Origin: Acidovorax sp. GBBC 1281
GTDB taxonomy: Bacteria > Pseudomonadota > Gammaproteobacteria > Burkholderiales > Burkholderiaceae_C
DNA length: 64,000 nt
Direction of reading: 5' to 3'
Assembly (NCBI RefSeq): GCF_028473645.1
Contig: NZ_CP097269.1
Coordinates: 3,304,001-3,368,000, forward strand
Position numbers and translations under genes: made by a program. This document shows, one piece after another, positions 27,101 to 34,891 of this stretch. A model generated the notes under the pieces. It was not told the origin of the DNA. It searched no databases and saw nothing but the letters and a program-made list of their open reading frames with translations. The first letter of the stretch is position 1. Each line of letters starts with the position of its first letter.

Positions 27101-28386
27101 AGACCAACGTGTCGCTCAGCGCGGGCGTGCGGGTGGGCGAGGTGGCGGGCAAGGGGCGGCGGGCCGGCGTGTCAACCGGCGTGGGCGTCAAATCCCGGCA
27201 GGACAACGGCCAGACCCTCACCACGGTGGCCGGCTACATGACCACCATCTACCGCGATGCCACGGCCCAGATGAAGGTGGAGGTGTCGGGGCGCGCCACG
27301 CTGGGGGTGCAGTTCGCGGAATCCGTGCAGGACGATCCGAAGAACGGCCCGCGCCAGAAGGCCAGCGGCAGCCTGGGGCTGCTGGATGCCAGCTACGGCC
27401 AGGAGCTGGTCTCCAAGGCCGTGACCCACTTTTGCACGCTGTTCGTGTTCGACGACGAGATCGACCCGATGCGCAGCGACCGCGCCACCGATGTCTCGGA
27501 GTTCGACGTGTTCCAGCAGCTGGTGCGCGACGAGTGGGACAGCTGGTCCGCCTACGGGGTGGGCAAACTGGGCACCGCGGTGGAAGACGACTTGAAGCAT
27601 GTCGCGTCCGAACTGCAGCTCGAACATTTCATGGAGCAGACCCAGGCGTTCGCACAGGGCAACGGTCTGGCGGCCATGTTCGCCGACAAGGCGATGAAGG
27701 CGCCCGCCGCCCCCGCGCTGGACATGTTCCGCGCACTCGCCCGCATGGATGGCGAAGCCGCCAAGGCGAAGTTCGAGGCGGCCTGCACGGAATACGAAAG
27801 CGCGGCCACGGCATTCGAGGCGGCCGGCATGGACCTGCGCTCCACCCGCGCGCACCTCAAGCAGGCCCGCACGGCGCTGGAGGCGGACCAGACGGCCGCC
27901 GCCGCGGAGCACCTGGAGCAGGCCGCAGCGCGCATGCAGCGCAAGGCGATGGGCAAGACCGGCCGGTCGCCGGTGATGGCGCGCCGGCGGGACGAAGGGG
28001 TGGCGCACATGAAGCAGGCCGCGTTGTGCCGGGAGCAGGGAGCCACGCGCCTGCGGGAAGCCCAGGGGCATGCGCAGGGTTTCGACGACCTGGTGGTGAA
28101 GGACGAACTGTGGGAGCCCACGCTGCTGCTGCTGCGCGAAAAGGCCAAGATCCTGCGCGAGCGCGGCCTGGACTTCTTCCTGAAGCGCCAGAACAACCGG
28201 GGCGCCGAAGCCATGCGCACGGTAGCGCAGTGGATCTTGTACGAGCCCGTGCTGCGCGCGGACCCCGGCCACGAGGTGGAGCCGGCCGGGCAATGGAAGG
28301 CCACGGCAGCCGCGCCTGCGCAAGCGCGCCTGCCCACCGTGCTCGAAGGCGACGAGGGAGGCGAGATCCAGGCCCAGCGGGACTGA
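24154..28386 (+). CDS. Candidate type III secreted effector, 1410 aa
   Basis: Large hydrophilic protein without signal peptide. Residues 1-30 are Ser/Thr/Pro/Ala-rich and non-acidic (MPKFSVRPTTSSAGVPGNST), as in type III secretion signals. About 130-330 and 1160-1310 are long Ala/Gln/Glu-rich helices predicted to be coiled coils (KELQATQQRLDQALERL; KFEAACTEYESAATAFEAAG). Residues about 815-1090 form a Gly-rich, alternating beta region (GAGVTTGYSVAMDTDQASFG, VTGGADWRWRGERG, AGVSTGVGV, VSGRATLGVQFAES), preceded by a hydrophobic patch near 816-842. A WILYE (WxxxE) element lies near the C-terminus. Helical arms around a glycine-rich beta barrel recall the AvrE/HopR1 effector superfamily, but I see no decisive shared motif. 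A PIP box ends 150 bp upstream. ATG 24154 is preferred; in-frame ATG 24074 would add 27 less typical residues. GC matches neighbours. Confidence 0.75.
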   Translation: MPKFSVRPTTSSAGVPGNSTSSAHAGAPASHKQSHHKLHQLDPRAAQNELLSPLYDAGRAARKYLAQPLPAADAAAMPPRKPRSVLGQLANKVGSCFGMARGNPKPVEDMLRYQNTPQDPSRIPPHSRGQWESVAPVLAGQMKAGETVRLAQIAVDKAIAMERLVQHHEAHQATEAGLRGQRAAHMADQAHQLTSEKKSLAIWQAALHAQQAAAQKELQATQQRLDQALERLRADSEEAGGSRSGELDGLAEHIEALQALKSRQADKHAELVLRSQDKEAALEHTQRLAQTAAREMFEFEAGAADLKSLQPALAQRRKEAEVQLEHAQRRHRIAAEALQKTYGEVIDLQLRRLPGFEVYRSLPEIEALREALRDWVKTIDPTRHGAEAIEPAAALAMAIKALADTSEGNAEVALKTLQALRTHTWGTLLPDPAAGPHAAPTLDDATQRTVDLLARIPRGTQALGHLLAPAAEGTPDHTRRHTARLALQTEAAMRTAPTPQLREWLAAASHAARTALHAADPAQALAACTDDERAAYHAIRNGYRSNAEGSPYDRANQHLQKIADWLHDIDHTEAGAASPAAPKSRRGQKINPLRSLPQALQVGSATALPTPNRRAEDELEKAADHLTQYLRAARAQRPATEVPSESELAWQAIAEKIRWAPEGTERASMVLDTALLDGIRAQCDAARRDAARKTARRGGEITTATESPAMRSAWEQLRAQPHTGVQALALLQHALLSEPLQEAKNGSAPPPVSADGEHVQAQGNAFHVALYKALNLLHDGDPANATNSRALFNLLRDVAQHLEWRDRMKLLGQKTYGVNLGPLSAAAAITSAVGLGVKLIGGVQHNEDRILELYRGRTGMYLQITSQSTNQVQAGAGVTTGYSVAMDTDQASFGVTGGADWRWRGERGVENGVQMRMPRLTKNREPQLDAQFIDALEHLFDMAAPTGDGQPARRDWMRELLAHHPELSIGIIDDAQRSSMGTETNVSLSAGVRVGEVAGKGRRAGVSTGVGVKSRQDNGQTLTTVAGYMTTIYRDATAQMKVEVSGRATLGVQFAESVQDDPKNGPRQKASGSLGLLDASYGQELVSKAVTHFCTLFVFDDEIDPMRSDRATDVSEFDVFQQLVRDEWDSWSAYGVGKLGTAVEDDLKHVASELQLEHFMEQTQAFAQGNGLAAMFADKAMKAPAAPALDMFRALARMDGEAAKAKFEAACTEYESAATAFEAAGMDLRSTRAHLKQARTALEADQTAAAAEHLEQAAARMQRKAMGKTGRSPVMARRRDEGVAHMKQAALCREQGATRLREAQGHAQGFDDLVVKDELWEPTLLLLREKAKILRERGLDFFLKRQNNRGAEAMRTVAQWILYEPVLRADPGHEVEPAGQWKATAAAPAQARLPTVLEGDEGGEIQAQRD

Positions 28387-28418
28387 GCGCGCTCCCGGGA
28401 TCAGGCCCTCGACCGCCC

Positions 28419-30662
28419 TCAGGCGCTGCGTTCGGTCACGGGCGGCGCGTCCGGCGCCTTCGTGTTCATGCTTTGCAGCACCTGGTCGGCATCGCTGCGC
28501 AGTTCCTCGGCCAGCCCCACCGCCAGGCCCAGGCGGCGAAGCAGCCACGGGCCGAGCTGGGCATCGAACGGGTCGGGCAGCGGCTCGGGGCCGGGCGAGA
28601 CGCGCGGGGGCATGGCGGTATCCGCCGCAGCACGCGGCGCGGACAGGGCGTTGCCGATGGCCTCGGCCGTGGTGGCCAGCGGCGCCTGCAACCGCTCGGG
28701 CTCCAGGTGGCCGCGGCGCAGCAGCAGCATGGTCTTCACGGCCGTGAGCTGGGCGAGCAACTGGTAGCAATGCACCTGCAGCCGCTCCAGGGGTTCGAGC
28801 GGCGGGCGCACGGCGCGCGGCTCCGACAGCGACCGCTGCGTGGCCTGCACCAGGGCCGAGAGACTGTCGTAAGCCTCGCGCCGCGCCAATCGCCAGGCCA
28901 GCTCGGGCGCGTTGTCCACCGCCTGCAGTTGCCCCAGGGCCAGCGCCTCGCGCGCATGCAGCGCCTGCGCAGCCAGGGTGCGCGACACGAGCGCGAGGAT
29001 CTGCGTGCGCTCCCACGAGGGCAGCACATAAGAAAACGCCCAGGCCACGCCGGTGCCAATCAGGGTATCGGCCAGCCGCTCGAACAGCGCGAAGGCCGTG
29101 CTGCTGCCCGCATGCAGCATGTGCGACTGCACGAGCCCGAGCACGGTGGCCGCCACCGCGGTGATGAGGTAGCGCCGCACGGCAAAGCCATGGGCCACGG
29201 CCTGCGCCAGCGTGAGGCACACGATCAGGCCCAGCGCGGTGGGGTGCATGGACAGCAGCCCCAGCGCCAGCACGCAGCCCAGCAGCGTGCCGGCCACGCG
29301 GCTGTTGCGCCGCTCCAGGGTCTGCGCCAGGCTGCCGCGCAGCACCACCACGATGGTCAGCAGGATCCAGTAGGCGTGCGTGCCCCAGGGCAGCGCCTGC
29401 GCCACCGCATAGCCCACCCCCATGGCCAGTGCCGCGCGGATGGCGTGGCGCAGCGGTGGCGCATCCCAGCGCCACAGGCCGTTGAATGGATGCCACGACC
29501 ACGCGGTGGGGCTCACGAACATCTGCCAGTTCGCGCGCACCACGGCCAGGTTGGGCTCGGCCTCGCCGCGGGCCAGGGCGATCATGCGCAGCGCCTCGTC
29601 ATTGATGTGGCCGATGCGGTCCGCCAGCCCGCGCGCCAGCAGGCGGGGCGACGGGTTGGCGCCCTCGGGCCCGGGCTGGGGCTGAGGCACTTCGTCCCAG
29701 CGAAGGGCCGCCAGGTGGGGCCGGTGGTCGGCGAAGGCGGTGGGCCTGCGGCCGATGAGCATGGCGTCGGCCAGGCGCTCCATCTCGTCGGCCACGTGGT
29801 GCAGCACGTCGCGCAGTCCGACCACCACGGGCGCATGGCCGGGGTGGGCCTTGAGCGTGTCAAGGTCCAGCTCGCAGGCCAGCAGGTGGTCGCGCATTTC
29901 CAGCACCAGCAGCAGCATGCCGGCCAGCCGCTGGCGCCGCGGCGTGCGGGGCGACTCCAGCACGATGTTGCGCGCGGCCTGCAACTGCTCGGCCAGGGCC
30001 GCCTGCCGGTGCAGCAAGGCCCCCGCCAAGGCGGGCGCGGGCGGTCCCTGCAGATCGACGGGCGTGAATTGCCGTGCCTGCACGCGCATCAGCGCGGCGA
30101 GCGCCAGCAGCGCATCCGCCACCGACTGCACGCGGTAGCGCGCGTTGAGCGCGTGGTTGGCCACCACCGAATACACCACGTACAAAGCCGCCCCCAGCGC
30201 GAAATGCCCAGTGGTTGCGAGCGCCGCCGCCAGCGGCTCCACGCCCGGCGTGGGCGGCACGGCCATGGAGAACACCATGGAGAACATCACGGCCACCGCG
30301 ATCGGCACGCCGCGCTTGCCCCAGGCCATGGCCAGGAACGCGACGAAACTGGCCGGCACGATCAGCAGTCCCAGGGCCAGCTCCGAAGGGTGCAGCATCT
30401 GCACCCCGAAAAAGAGCGGCACGCCCAGCAGGGGCGCCGGCAGCATCTGCCAGAACTTGCCCCGCGCCGGTCCGGGCAGGTCGGGCGGCGCGGTGACGAT
30501 GACCCCGACCGACGCCGAGGCGGCCGCCGCCGCGCCCAGCCAACCGTGCACCCCGGCCGAGATGAGCAGCAGGCCGAAGGCCACCGACAGGCCGTTGAAG
30601 ACATAGTGGCTCAGCGCCACGCGCAAGGCGGCCCGCAGGCGGTGTTCCGGAGAGATCCTCAT
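28419..30662 (-). CDS. FUSC/YccS-family inner-membrane protein (aromatic acid exporter-like)
   Basis: 747 residues with two blocks of about five or six membrane helices (about 15-170 and 385-530), each followed by a long cytosolic helical segment, the layout of the fusaric acid resistance/AaeB/YccS family. Recognisable pieces: LSHYVFNGLSVAFGLLLISAG, RHAIRAALAMGVGYAVAQAL and YWILLTIVVVLRGSLAQTLERRNSRVAGTLLGCVLA, the conserved FUSC core. These proteins are thought to export aromatic carboxylates; no membrane-fusion partner lies beside it. Start CAT 30660-30662. Convergent with the effector candidate, divergent from the lipase gene. Confidence 0.87.
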   Translation of the reverse strand: MRISPEHRLRAALRVALSHYVFNGLSVAFGLLLISAGVHGWLGAAAAASASVGVIVTAPPDLPGPARGKFWQMLPAPLLGVPLFFGVQMLHPSELALGLLIVPASFVAFLAMAWGKRGVPIAVAVMFSMVFSMAVPPTPGVEPLAAALATTGHFALGAALYVVYSVVANHALNARYRVQSVADALLALAALMRVQARQFTPVDLQGPPAPALAGALLHRQAALAEQLQAARNIVLESPRTPRRQRLAGMLLLVLEMRDHLLACELDLDTLKAHPGHAPVVVGLRDVLHHVADEMERLADAMLIGRRPTAFADHRPHLAALRWDEVPQPQPGPEGANPSPRLLARGLADRIGHINDEALRMIALARGEAEPNLAVVRANWQMFVSPTAWSWHPFNGLWRWDAPPLRHAIRAALAMGVGYAVAQALPWGTHAYWILLTIVVVLRGSLAQTLERRNSRVAGTLLGCVLALGLLSMHPTALGLIVCLTLAQAVAHGFAVRRYLITAVAATVLGLVQSHMLHAGSSTAFALFERLADTLIGTGVAWAFSYVLPSWERTQILALVSRTLAAQALHAREALALGQLQAVDNAPELAWRLARREAYDSLSALVQATQRSLSEPRAVRPPLEPLERLQVHCYQLLAQLTAVKTMLLLRRGHLEPERLQAPLATTAEAIGNALSAPRAAADTAMPPRVSPGPEPLPDPFDAQLGPWLLRRLGLAVGLAEELRSDADQVLQSMNTKAPDAPPVTERSA

Positions 30663-30768
30663 AAGCCGGCAAGCGTACCGCAGCACTGCGCAACGCGGCG
30701 TCAGGCAGCGCCCCATTCGCGGGGCCGCCGGGTAACATCGGCTACCCCGTCGCCGCCCGGCCCGCCCC

Positions 30769-32727
30769 ATGTCGCCACCCACCCCGTCGCCATTCCACCG
30801 CACCTGGTCCCCTGCCCCGCGCCGCACACCCTGGTCGGTGTTGCGGGGGCTCGCCGCGCTGTGCGCAGCGGCCGTGCTGTGCGGCTGCGCGGGGGTGACG
30901 GTGTCGTCGATGTCGCCGCGCGAATACCTGTCGCAGCGGCGCGGCGACGTGCTCACCAGCGGCCGGGTCAGCGAGGCCACCGAAGAGGTTCTGCGCGTGA
31001 TCGGCAGCGATGCCGACACCTGCGCGGACGACCTGGCCGACTGCCGCAACCAGCTGGCCGCCTCAAACGGCATCAGCGAGGAGCAGCGTCTGTCGGCGCT
31101 GGCCGAGGTCTGGCTGCAGGTGGGCCTCGAAGGCGAACGCGACCGCAGCGCGCCGCTGCCGCAGGACGAGGCGCTCGATGCCTGGATGGAGTCGGCCCGC
31201 TACGCCTGGGCCTATCTGTTCTTCACGCAGCGCTCCCCCGGCGAGCGCGCATTCGAAGACCGGCAGACGCAGGTACGCGACTACTACAACTTCGCCACGC
31301 AGCGCGTGGTGTCCCTGCTGTTCCAGCGCTACCGCGCCGAAGGGCGCCGGTCGGATGAGGCGCGCACCCTCGGCGTCTGGCGGATTTCCAGCGACGCCTC
31401 GGACATCCGCCTGCCCAGCGATGCCCCGCTGCCCGAGGAACTGATCCCGGCCACCACGCTGCGGTTTTCCGGCGTTCGCAACACCTACCGGCGAGACGGC
31501 TTCGGCACGGAACTGGTGGCGGCATCGGTGCCCGAGCCGGGCGAGCAAGCGCCCGCACCATTCAAGGAAATGCCCTACCCCGCGGCCACCGCGCTGTTGC
31601 GGTTTCCCGGCAAGACGCTGGGCGAAGTGCTGCGCACGCAGGAGGTGCAGGTGGCGATCTACGACCCCTACCACACCGCGCGGGTGGAACTGGGTGGGCA
31701 GCAGGTGCCGCTGGCGGGCAACTTCACCGCGGGGTACGGCCTGTGGCTGGCCCGCTCGGGCTTTGCCACGCAGGCCATGCGCACGCTGCTGGGCTTGAGC
31801 GACCGGCTGGACGCGCCGCGCATCCACCTCATGCAGCCCTATGACCCGAACCGCCGCACCATCGTCATGCTGCACGGGCTGGCCAGCAGCCCCGAGGCCT
31901 GGGTCAATGTGGCCAACGAGGTCCTGGGCGATGCGCAGTTGCGGGACGCCTACCAGGTGTGGCAGGTGTACTACCCCACCAATGCACCGCTGGCCCTCAA
32001 CCAGCACGACATCCGGGAGGCCCTGGTGCAGACGCTGGCGCACTTCGATCCCGCCGGCACGGCGCGCGCATCGCGCGACATCGTGCTGGTCGGTCACAGC
32101 ATGGGCGGCGTACTGGCGCGGCTGCTGGTGTCCGAATCCGGCGACACGCTGTGGGACGAGGTCATCGGCCACCCCGTGCTGCCCCCGGAAGACCAGGCCC
32201 GGCTGCGCGAGGACCTCGGCCCCTTCCTGGTGTTCCACCCCATGCCCCAGGTGAGCCGGGCGGTCTTCATCGCCGCGCCCCACCGGGGCACGCCGTTCGC
32301 CAACAAGACCCTCTCGCGCTGGCTGGCCAACATGGTGACGCTGCCGCTGGCCGTGCTGGAGCGCTTCGGCGACGCGACCCGCACGCTGGCCAGGGCACAG
32401 GCCAATCAGCCTTCGGCCGGGGGCGTTCCGCCGCGCCTGCCCAACAGCATCGACAACCTGGCCGACACCGACCCGTTCGTGCGCGCCGCCGCCGACCTGC
32501 CGATCGGCCCGCGCGTGCGCTACCACTCCATCATGGGCCGCGAAGACCCGGGCACCCCGCTGGCGCAGTCGAGCGATGGCATCGTTCCCTACGGCAGCGC
32601 CCACCTGGCGGGTGCCGAGTCGGAGCTGGTGCTGACCTCGCACCACAGCGTGCAGGAGAACCCCCGGGCGATCCTGGAAATCCGCCGCATCCTGCGCGAG
32701 GCGCTCGCGGCCGAGCCGGTGCGCTGA
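30769..32727 (+). CDS. Lipoprotein alpha/beta hydrolase (triacylglycerol lipase/GPI-like)
   Basis: 652 residues. A type II signal peptide ends in a lipobox (AAVLCGC), so it is a membrane-anchored lipoprotein. Residues 45-350 form a helical and beta region without a known domain; the C-terminal half is an alpha/beta hydrolase: RTIVMLHGLASSPEAW (oxyanion region), VLVGHSMGGVLARLL (nucleophile Ser in GHSMG), an Asp in SSDGIVPYGSAHL and a final His in LTSHHSVQENP. The substrate is probably a lipid or ester. Divergent from the FUSC gene, convergent with the SDR gene. Confidence 0.85.
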   Translation: MSPPTPSPFHRTWSPAPRRTPWSVLRGLAALCAAAVLCGCAGVTVSSMSPREYLSQRRGDVLTSGRVSEATEEVLRVIGSDADTCADDLADCRNQLAASNGISEEQRLSALAEVWLQVGLEGERDRSAPLPQDEALDAWMESARYAWAYLFFTQRSPGERAFEDRQTQVRDYYNFATQRVVSLLFQRYRAEGRRSDEARTLGVWRISSDASDIRLPSDAPLPEELIPATTLRFSGVRNTYRRDGFGTELVAASVPEPGEQAPAPFKEMPYPAATALLRFPGKTLGEVLRTQEVQVAIYDPYHTARVELGGQQVPLAGNFTAGYGLWLARSGFATQAMRTLLGLSDRLDAPRIHLMQPYDPNRRTIVMLHGLASSPEAWVNVANEVLGDAQLRDAYQVWQVYYPTNAPLALNQHDIREALVQTLAHFDPAGTARASRDIVLVGHSMGGVLARLLVSESGDTLWDEVIGHPVLPPEDQARLREDLGPFLVFHPMPQVSRAVFIAAPHRGTPFANKTLSRWLANMVTLPLAVLERFGDATRTLARAQANQPSAGGVPPRLPNSIDNLADTDPFVRAAADLPIGPRVRYHSIMGREDPGTPLAQSSDGIVPYGSAHLAGAESELVLTSHHSVQENPRAILEIRRILREALAAEPVR

Positions 32728-32761
32728 ACCGCCGGCGCGACGCGACGCGGGCCCCGGGCGC

Positions 32762-33664
32762 TCAGCGCTGCTGGGCCAGCCGCACCTCGTTCGTCCCTTG
32801 GGCCGCGCCGCTTTGCGGCACCTGTTCGCCGGTGCGGTCGGTCACCTCGGCCAGGCGCGCGGCGAGCTGCTCGGGCACATCGGACCCGATGCCCAGATGC
32901 ACCCCCTGCGTGAGCGTGACGTGCGCCGCCTCGAAGGTGCCGGCGCCCGCGCACAGGATGGTGCGCGTGGGCGCGCTTTCGTGCGCCAGCACCAGCATGG
33001 CCGGCACCACGGCCTCGGGCTTGAGCGCGGCCAGCACCTCCTCGGGCATCAGGCCCTCGGTCATGCGGGTGGCGGCGGTGGGCGCGAGCGCGTTCACGTG
33101 GATGCCGTGCTTGGCCCCTTCGATGGCGAGCGTCTGCATCAGTCCGACCTGGGCCAGCTTGGCGGCGCCGTAGTTGGCCTGGCCGAAGTTGCCGTACAGG
33201 CCGGTGGACGAGGTCGTCATCACGATGCGGCCGTATTGCTGCGCCACCATGTGCGCCCACACGGCCTTGCAGCAGTGGGCCGCGCCCATCAGGTGCACAT
33301 CCACCACGAGGCGGAAATCGTCCATGTCCATCTTGCCGAACGACTTGTCGCGCAGGATGCCGGCGTTGTTGACCAGGATGTCCACGCGGCCCCAGGCATC
33401 GACGGCCTGCTGCACCATGCCCTGCACGGCCGCGAAGTCGGTCACCGAGGCGCCGTTGGCCAGCGCCTCGCCGCCGGCCGTGCGGATCTCGTCCACCACG
33501 GCCTGCGCCGCACCCACGGCCGCGCCGCTGCCGTCCACCGCACCGCCCAGGTCGTTGACCAGCACCTTCGCGCCGCGCGCCGCCAGCGCCAGTGCATGCT
33601 GGCGGCCCAGGCCGCCGCCCGCGCCCGTCACGATGGCCACGCGGCCCTTGAAATCGATTGCCAT
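32762..33664 (-). CDS. SDR-family dehydrogenase (MFE-2/(3R)-hydroxyacyl-CoA dehydrogenase-like)
   Basis: 300 residues. VAIVTGAGGGLGRQHALALAARGAKVLVNDLGGAVDG is the hallmark of the peroxisomal multifunctional enzyme type 2 SDR branch; ILVNNAGILRDKSFGKMDMDDF, catalytic TSSTGLYGNFGQANYGAAK (Ser, Tyr, Lys) and the long C-terminal tail agree. The likely reaction is NAD-dependent oxidation of a 3-hydroxyacyl-CoA. It is divergent from the LysR gene of the malonate cluster over about 108 bp, so it could be co-regulated, but a direct role in malonate use is not apparent. Start CAT 33662-33664. Confidence 0.87.
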   Translation of the reverse strand: MAIDFKGRVAIVTGAGGGLGRQHALALAARGAKVLVNDLGGAVDGSGAAVGAAQAVVDEIRTAGGEALANGASVTDFAAVQGMVQQAVDAWGRVDILVNNAGILRDKSFGKMDMDDFRLVVDVHLMGAAHCCKAVWAHMVAQQYGRIVMTTSSTGLYGNFGQANYGAAKLAQVGLMQTLAIEGAKHGIHVNALAPTAATRMTEGLMPEEVLAALKPEAVVPAMLVLAHESAPTRTILCAGAGTFEAAHVTLTQGVHLGIGSDVPEQLAARLAEVTDRTGEQVPQSGAAQGTNEVRLAQQR

Positions 33665-33772
33665 GGGTTTCTCTCTCCTGTGGGCCCCGCGGGCCAGTGG
33701 ATGGTTTTGCAAAAGCGGCCGCGCAATGTGCTGCAATCGGCCCAGCACGAATTCTGATCGAGCCCCCACCGC

Positions 33773-34693
33773 ATGGCCATGCCCCACCGTCCCGATGACG
33801 ACATCACCCTTCGCAAGCTGCACATCCTGCGGGTCTTCCTGGAGGCCGGCAACCTCGCGCGCGCGGCGGAGAGCCTGGACATCAGCGCGGTCAGCGTGCA
33901 CCGCGCCCTGCACTCGCTGGAGGACGCGCTGCGCTGCCCCCTGTTCCGCCACGAAGGCCGGCACCTGCACCCCACCGAGGCCGCACACCACCTGGCGGAG
34001 GTCGCGCGCGAGCTGTTGTGCACGCTGGCCGAGGGCATCCGCTCCACGCGGGCGGTGGCCGGGTATTCGTCCGACCGCATCCGCATCGGATCGCTCTATT
34101 CGCTGACCAGCCGCACGGTGCCCACCCTCGTGATGGGCATGAAGCGGCGCATGCCCGAACTGCAGACCGAACTGGTGCTGGGCTCGGACGCCGACCTGCG
34201 GCAAAAACTGCGCAACGGCGCCATCGACGCCGCGCTGATGGGGTCGTCCGGCGATATGCCCGACCTCGAGTGCGAGCCCCTGTTCGAGGACGACATCCAC
34301 TTCGCCGCGCCGGCCGACTCGCCCTACCCGCCCGACGAGCCCATCGACCTGGCCGCCTGCGCCAGCGAGCGCTTCGTCAGCCTCACGGAAGGCTTCGTGA
34401 CCTACCAGGGCTTCATGGAGACGTTCCGGGTGGCCGGCTTCACCCCCGACGTGGTGATGCAGACCGAGGACATCTTCTCGCTGATGAACCTGGTGAGCGG
34501 CGGCGTGGGCTGCACCCTGCTGCCCGGGCGGGTGCGCGGCGTGCTGCCGCCCAACGTGCGGCTCATCGCGCTGCAGCCGCGCTACCGCATGCGCCAGACC
34601 ATCGCGCTGCACTTCCTGCGCACCCGCGAGCGCGACCCCAACCTCCTCGCCCTGCTGGCCGTCTGCCGCACCGCCAAGGCGGCGCTGTCCTGA
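33773..34693 (+). CDS. mdcR: LysR-family regulator of malonate utilisation
   Basis: 306 residues. HTH at about 13-70 (LRKLHILRVFLEAGNLARAAESLDISAVSVHRALHSLEDAL), then the LysR effector domain from IRIGSLYSLTSRTVPTLV. The HRALHSLE wording (instead of SRQI) and PNVRLIALQPRYRMRQTIALHFL near the end fit MdcR, the activator of malonate decarboxylase operons. It is transcribed in the same direction as the carrier and mdc genes, 198 bp upstream of the carrier; it probably activates that promoter in response to malonate. ATG 33773 gives MAMPHRPDDDITLRK; the second Met could also start. Confidence 0.87.
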   Translation: MAMPHRPDDDITLRKLHILRVFLEAGNLARAAESLDISAVSVHRALHSLEDALRCPLFRHEGRHLHPTEAAHHLAEVARELLCTLAEGIRSTRAVAGYSSDRIRIGSLYSLTSRTVPTLVMGMKRRMPELQTELVLGSDADLRQKLRNGAIDAALMGSSGDMPDLECEPLFEDDIHFAAPADSPYPPDEPIDLAACASERFVSLTEGFVTYQGFMETFRVAGFTPDVVMQTEDIFSLMNLVSGGVGCTLLPGRVRGVLPPNVRLIALQPRYRMRQTIALHFLRTRERDPNLLALLAVCRTAKAALS

Positions 34694-34726
34694 GCGGCCT
34701 CGGCTGCCACCCGTGGCCACCCTACG

Positions 34727-34750
34727 GGGTAACCCTGAATCGTTTCGATT
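34727..34750 (+). promoter_or_regulatory. Possible MdcR operator upstream of malonate operon
   Basis: Two short dyads within 24 bp of the mdcR-carrier intergenic region: GGGTAACCC (34727-34735) and AATCG-TTT-CGATT (34738-34750). Their position about 140-165 bp before the carrier start suits LysR activation. Sequence evidence only; no experimentally defined MdcR site was available for comparison. Confidence 0.35.
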
Positions 34751-34891
34751 AGCGTAAGTGTCGGCACGCCGCTGGCATTGATCCGCGCCGCCCGGCTGCG
34801 TATCGTCCCCTGCAAGAACAAAGCCCCGCATCCATGAGCACAGCCACCGGCATGTGCCGCCGCGGGGCGCCACGGACAGGAGACAAATTCA

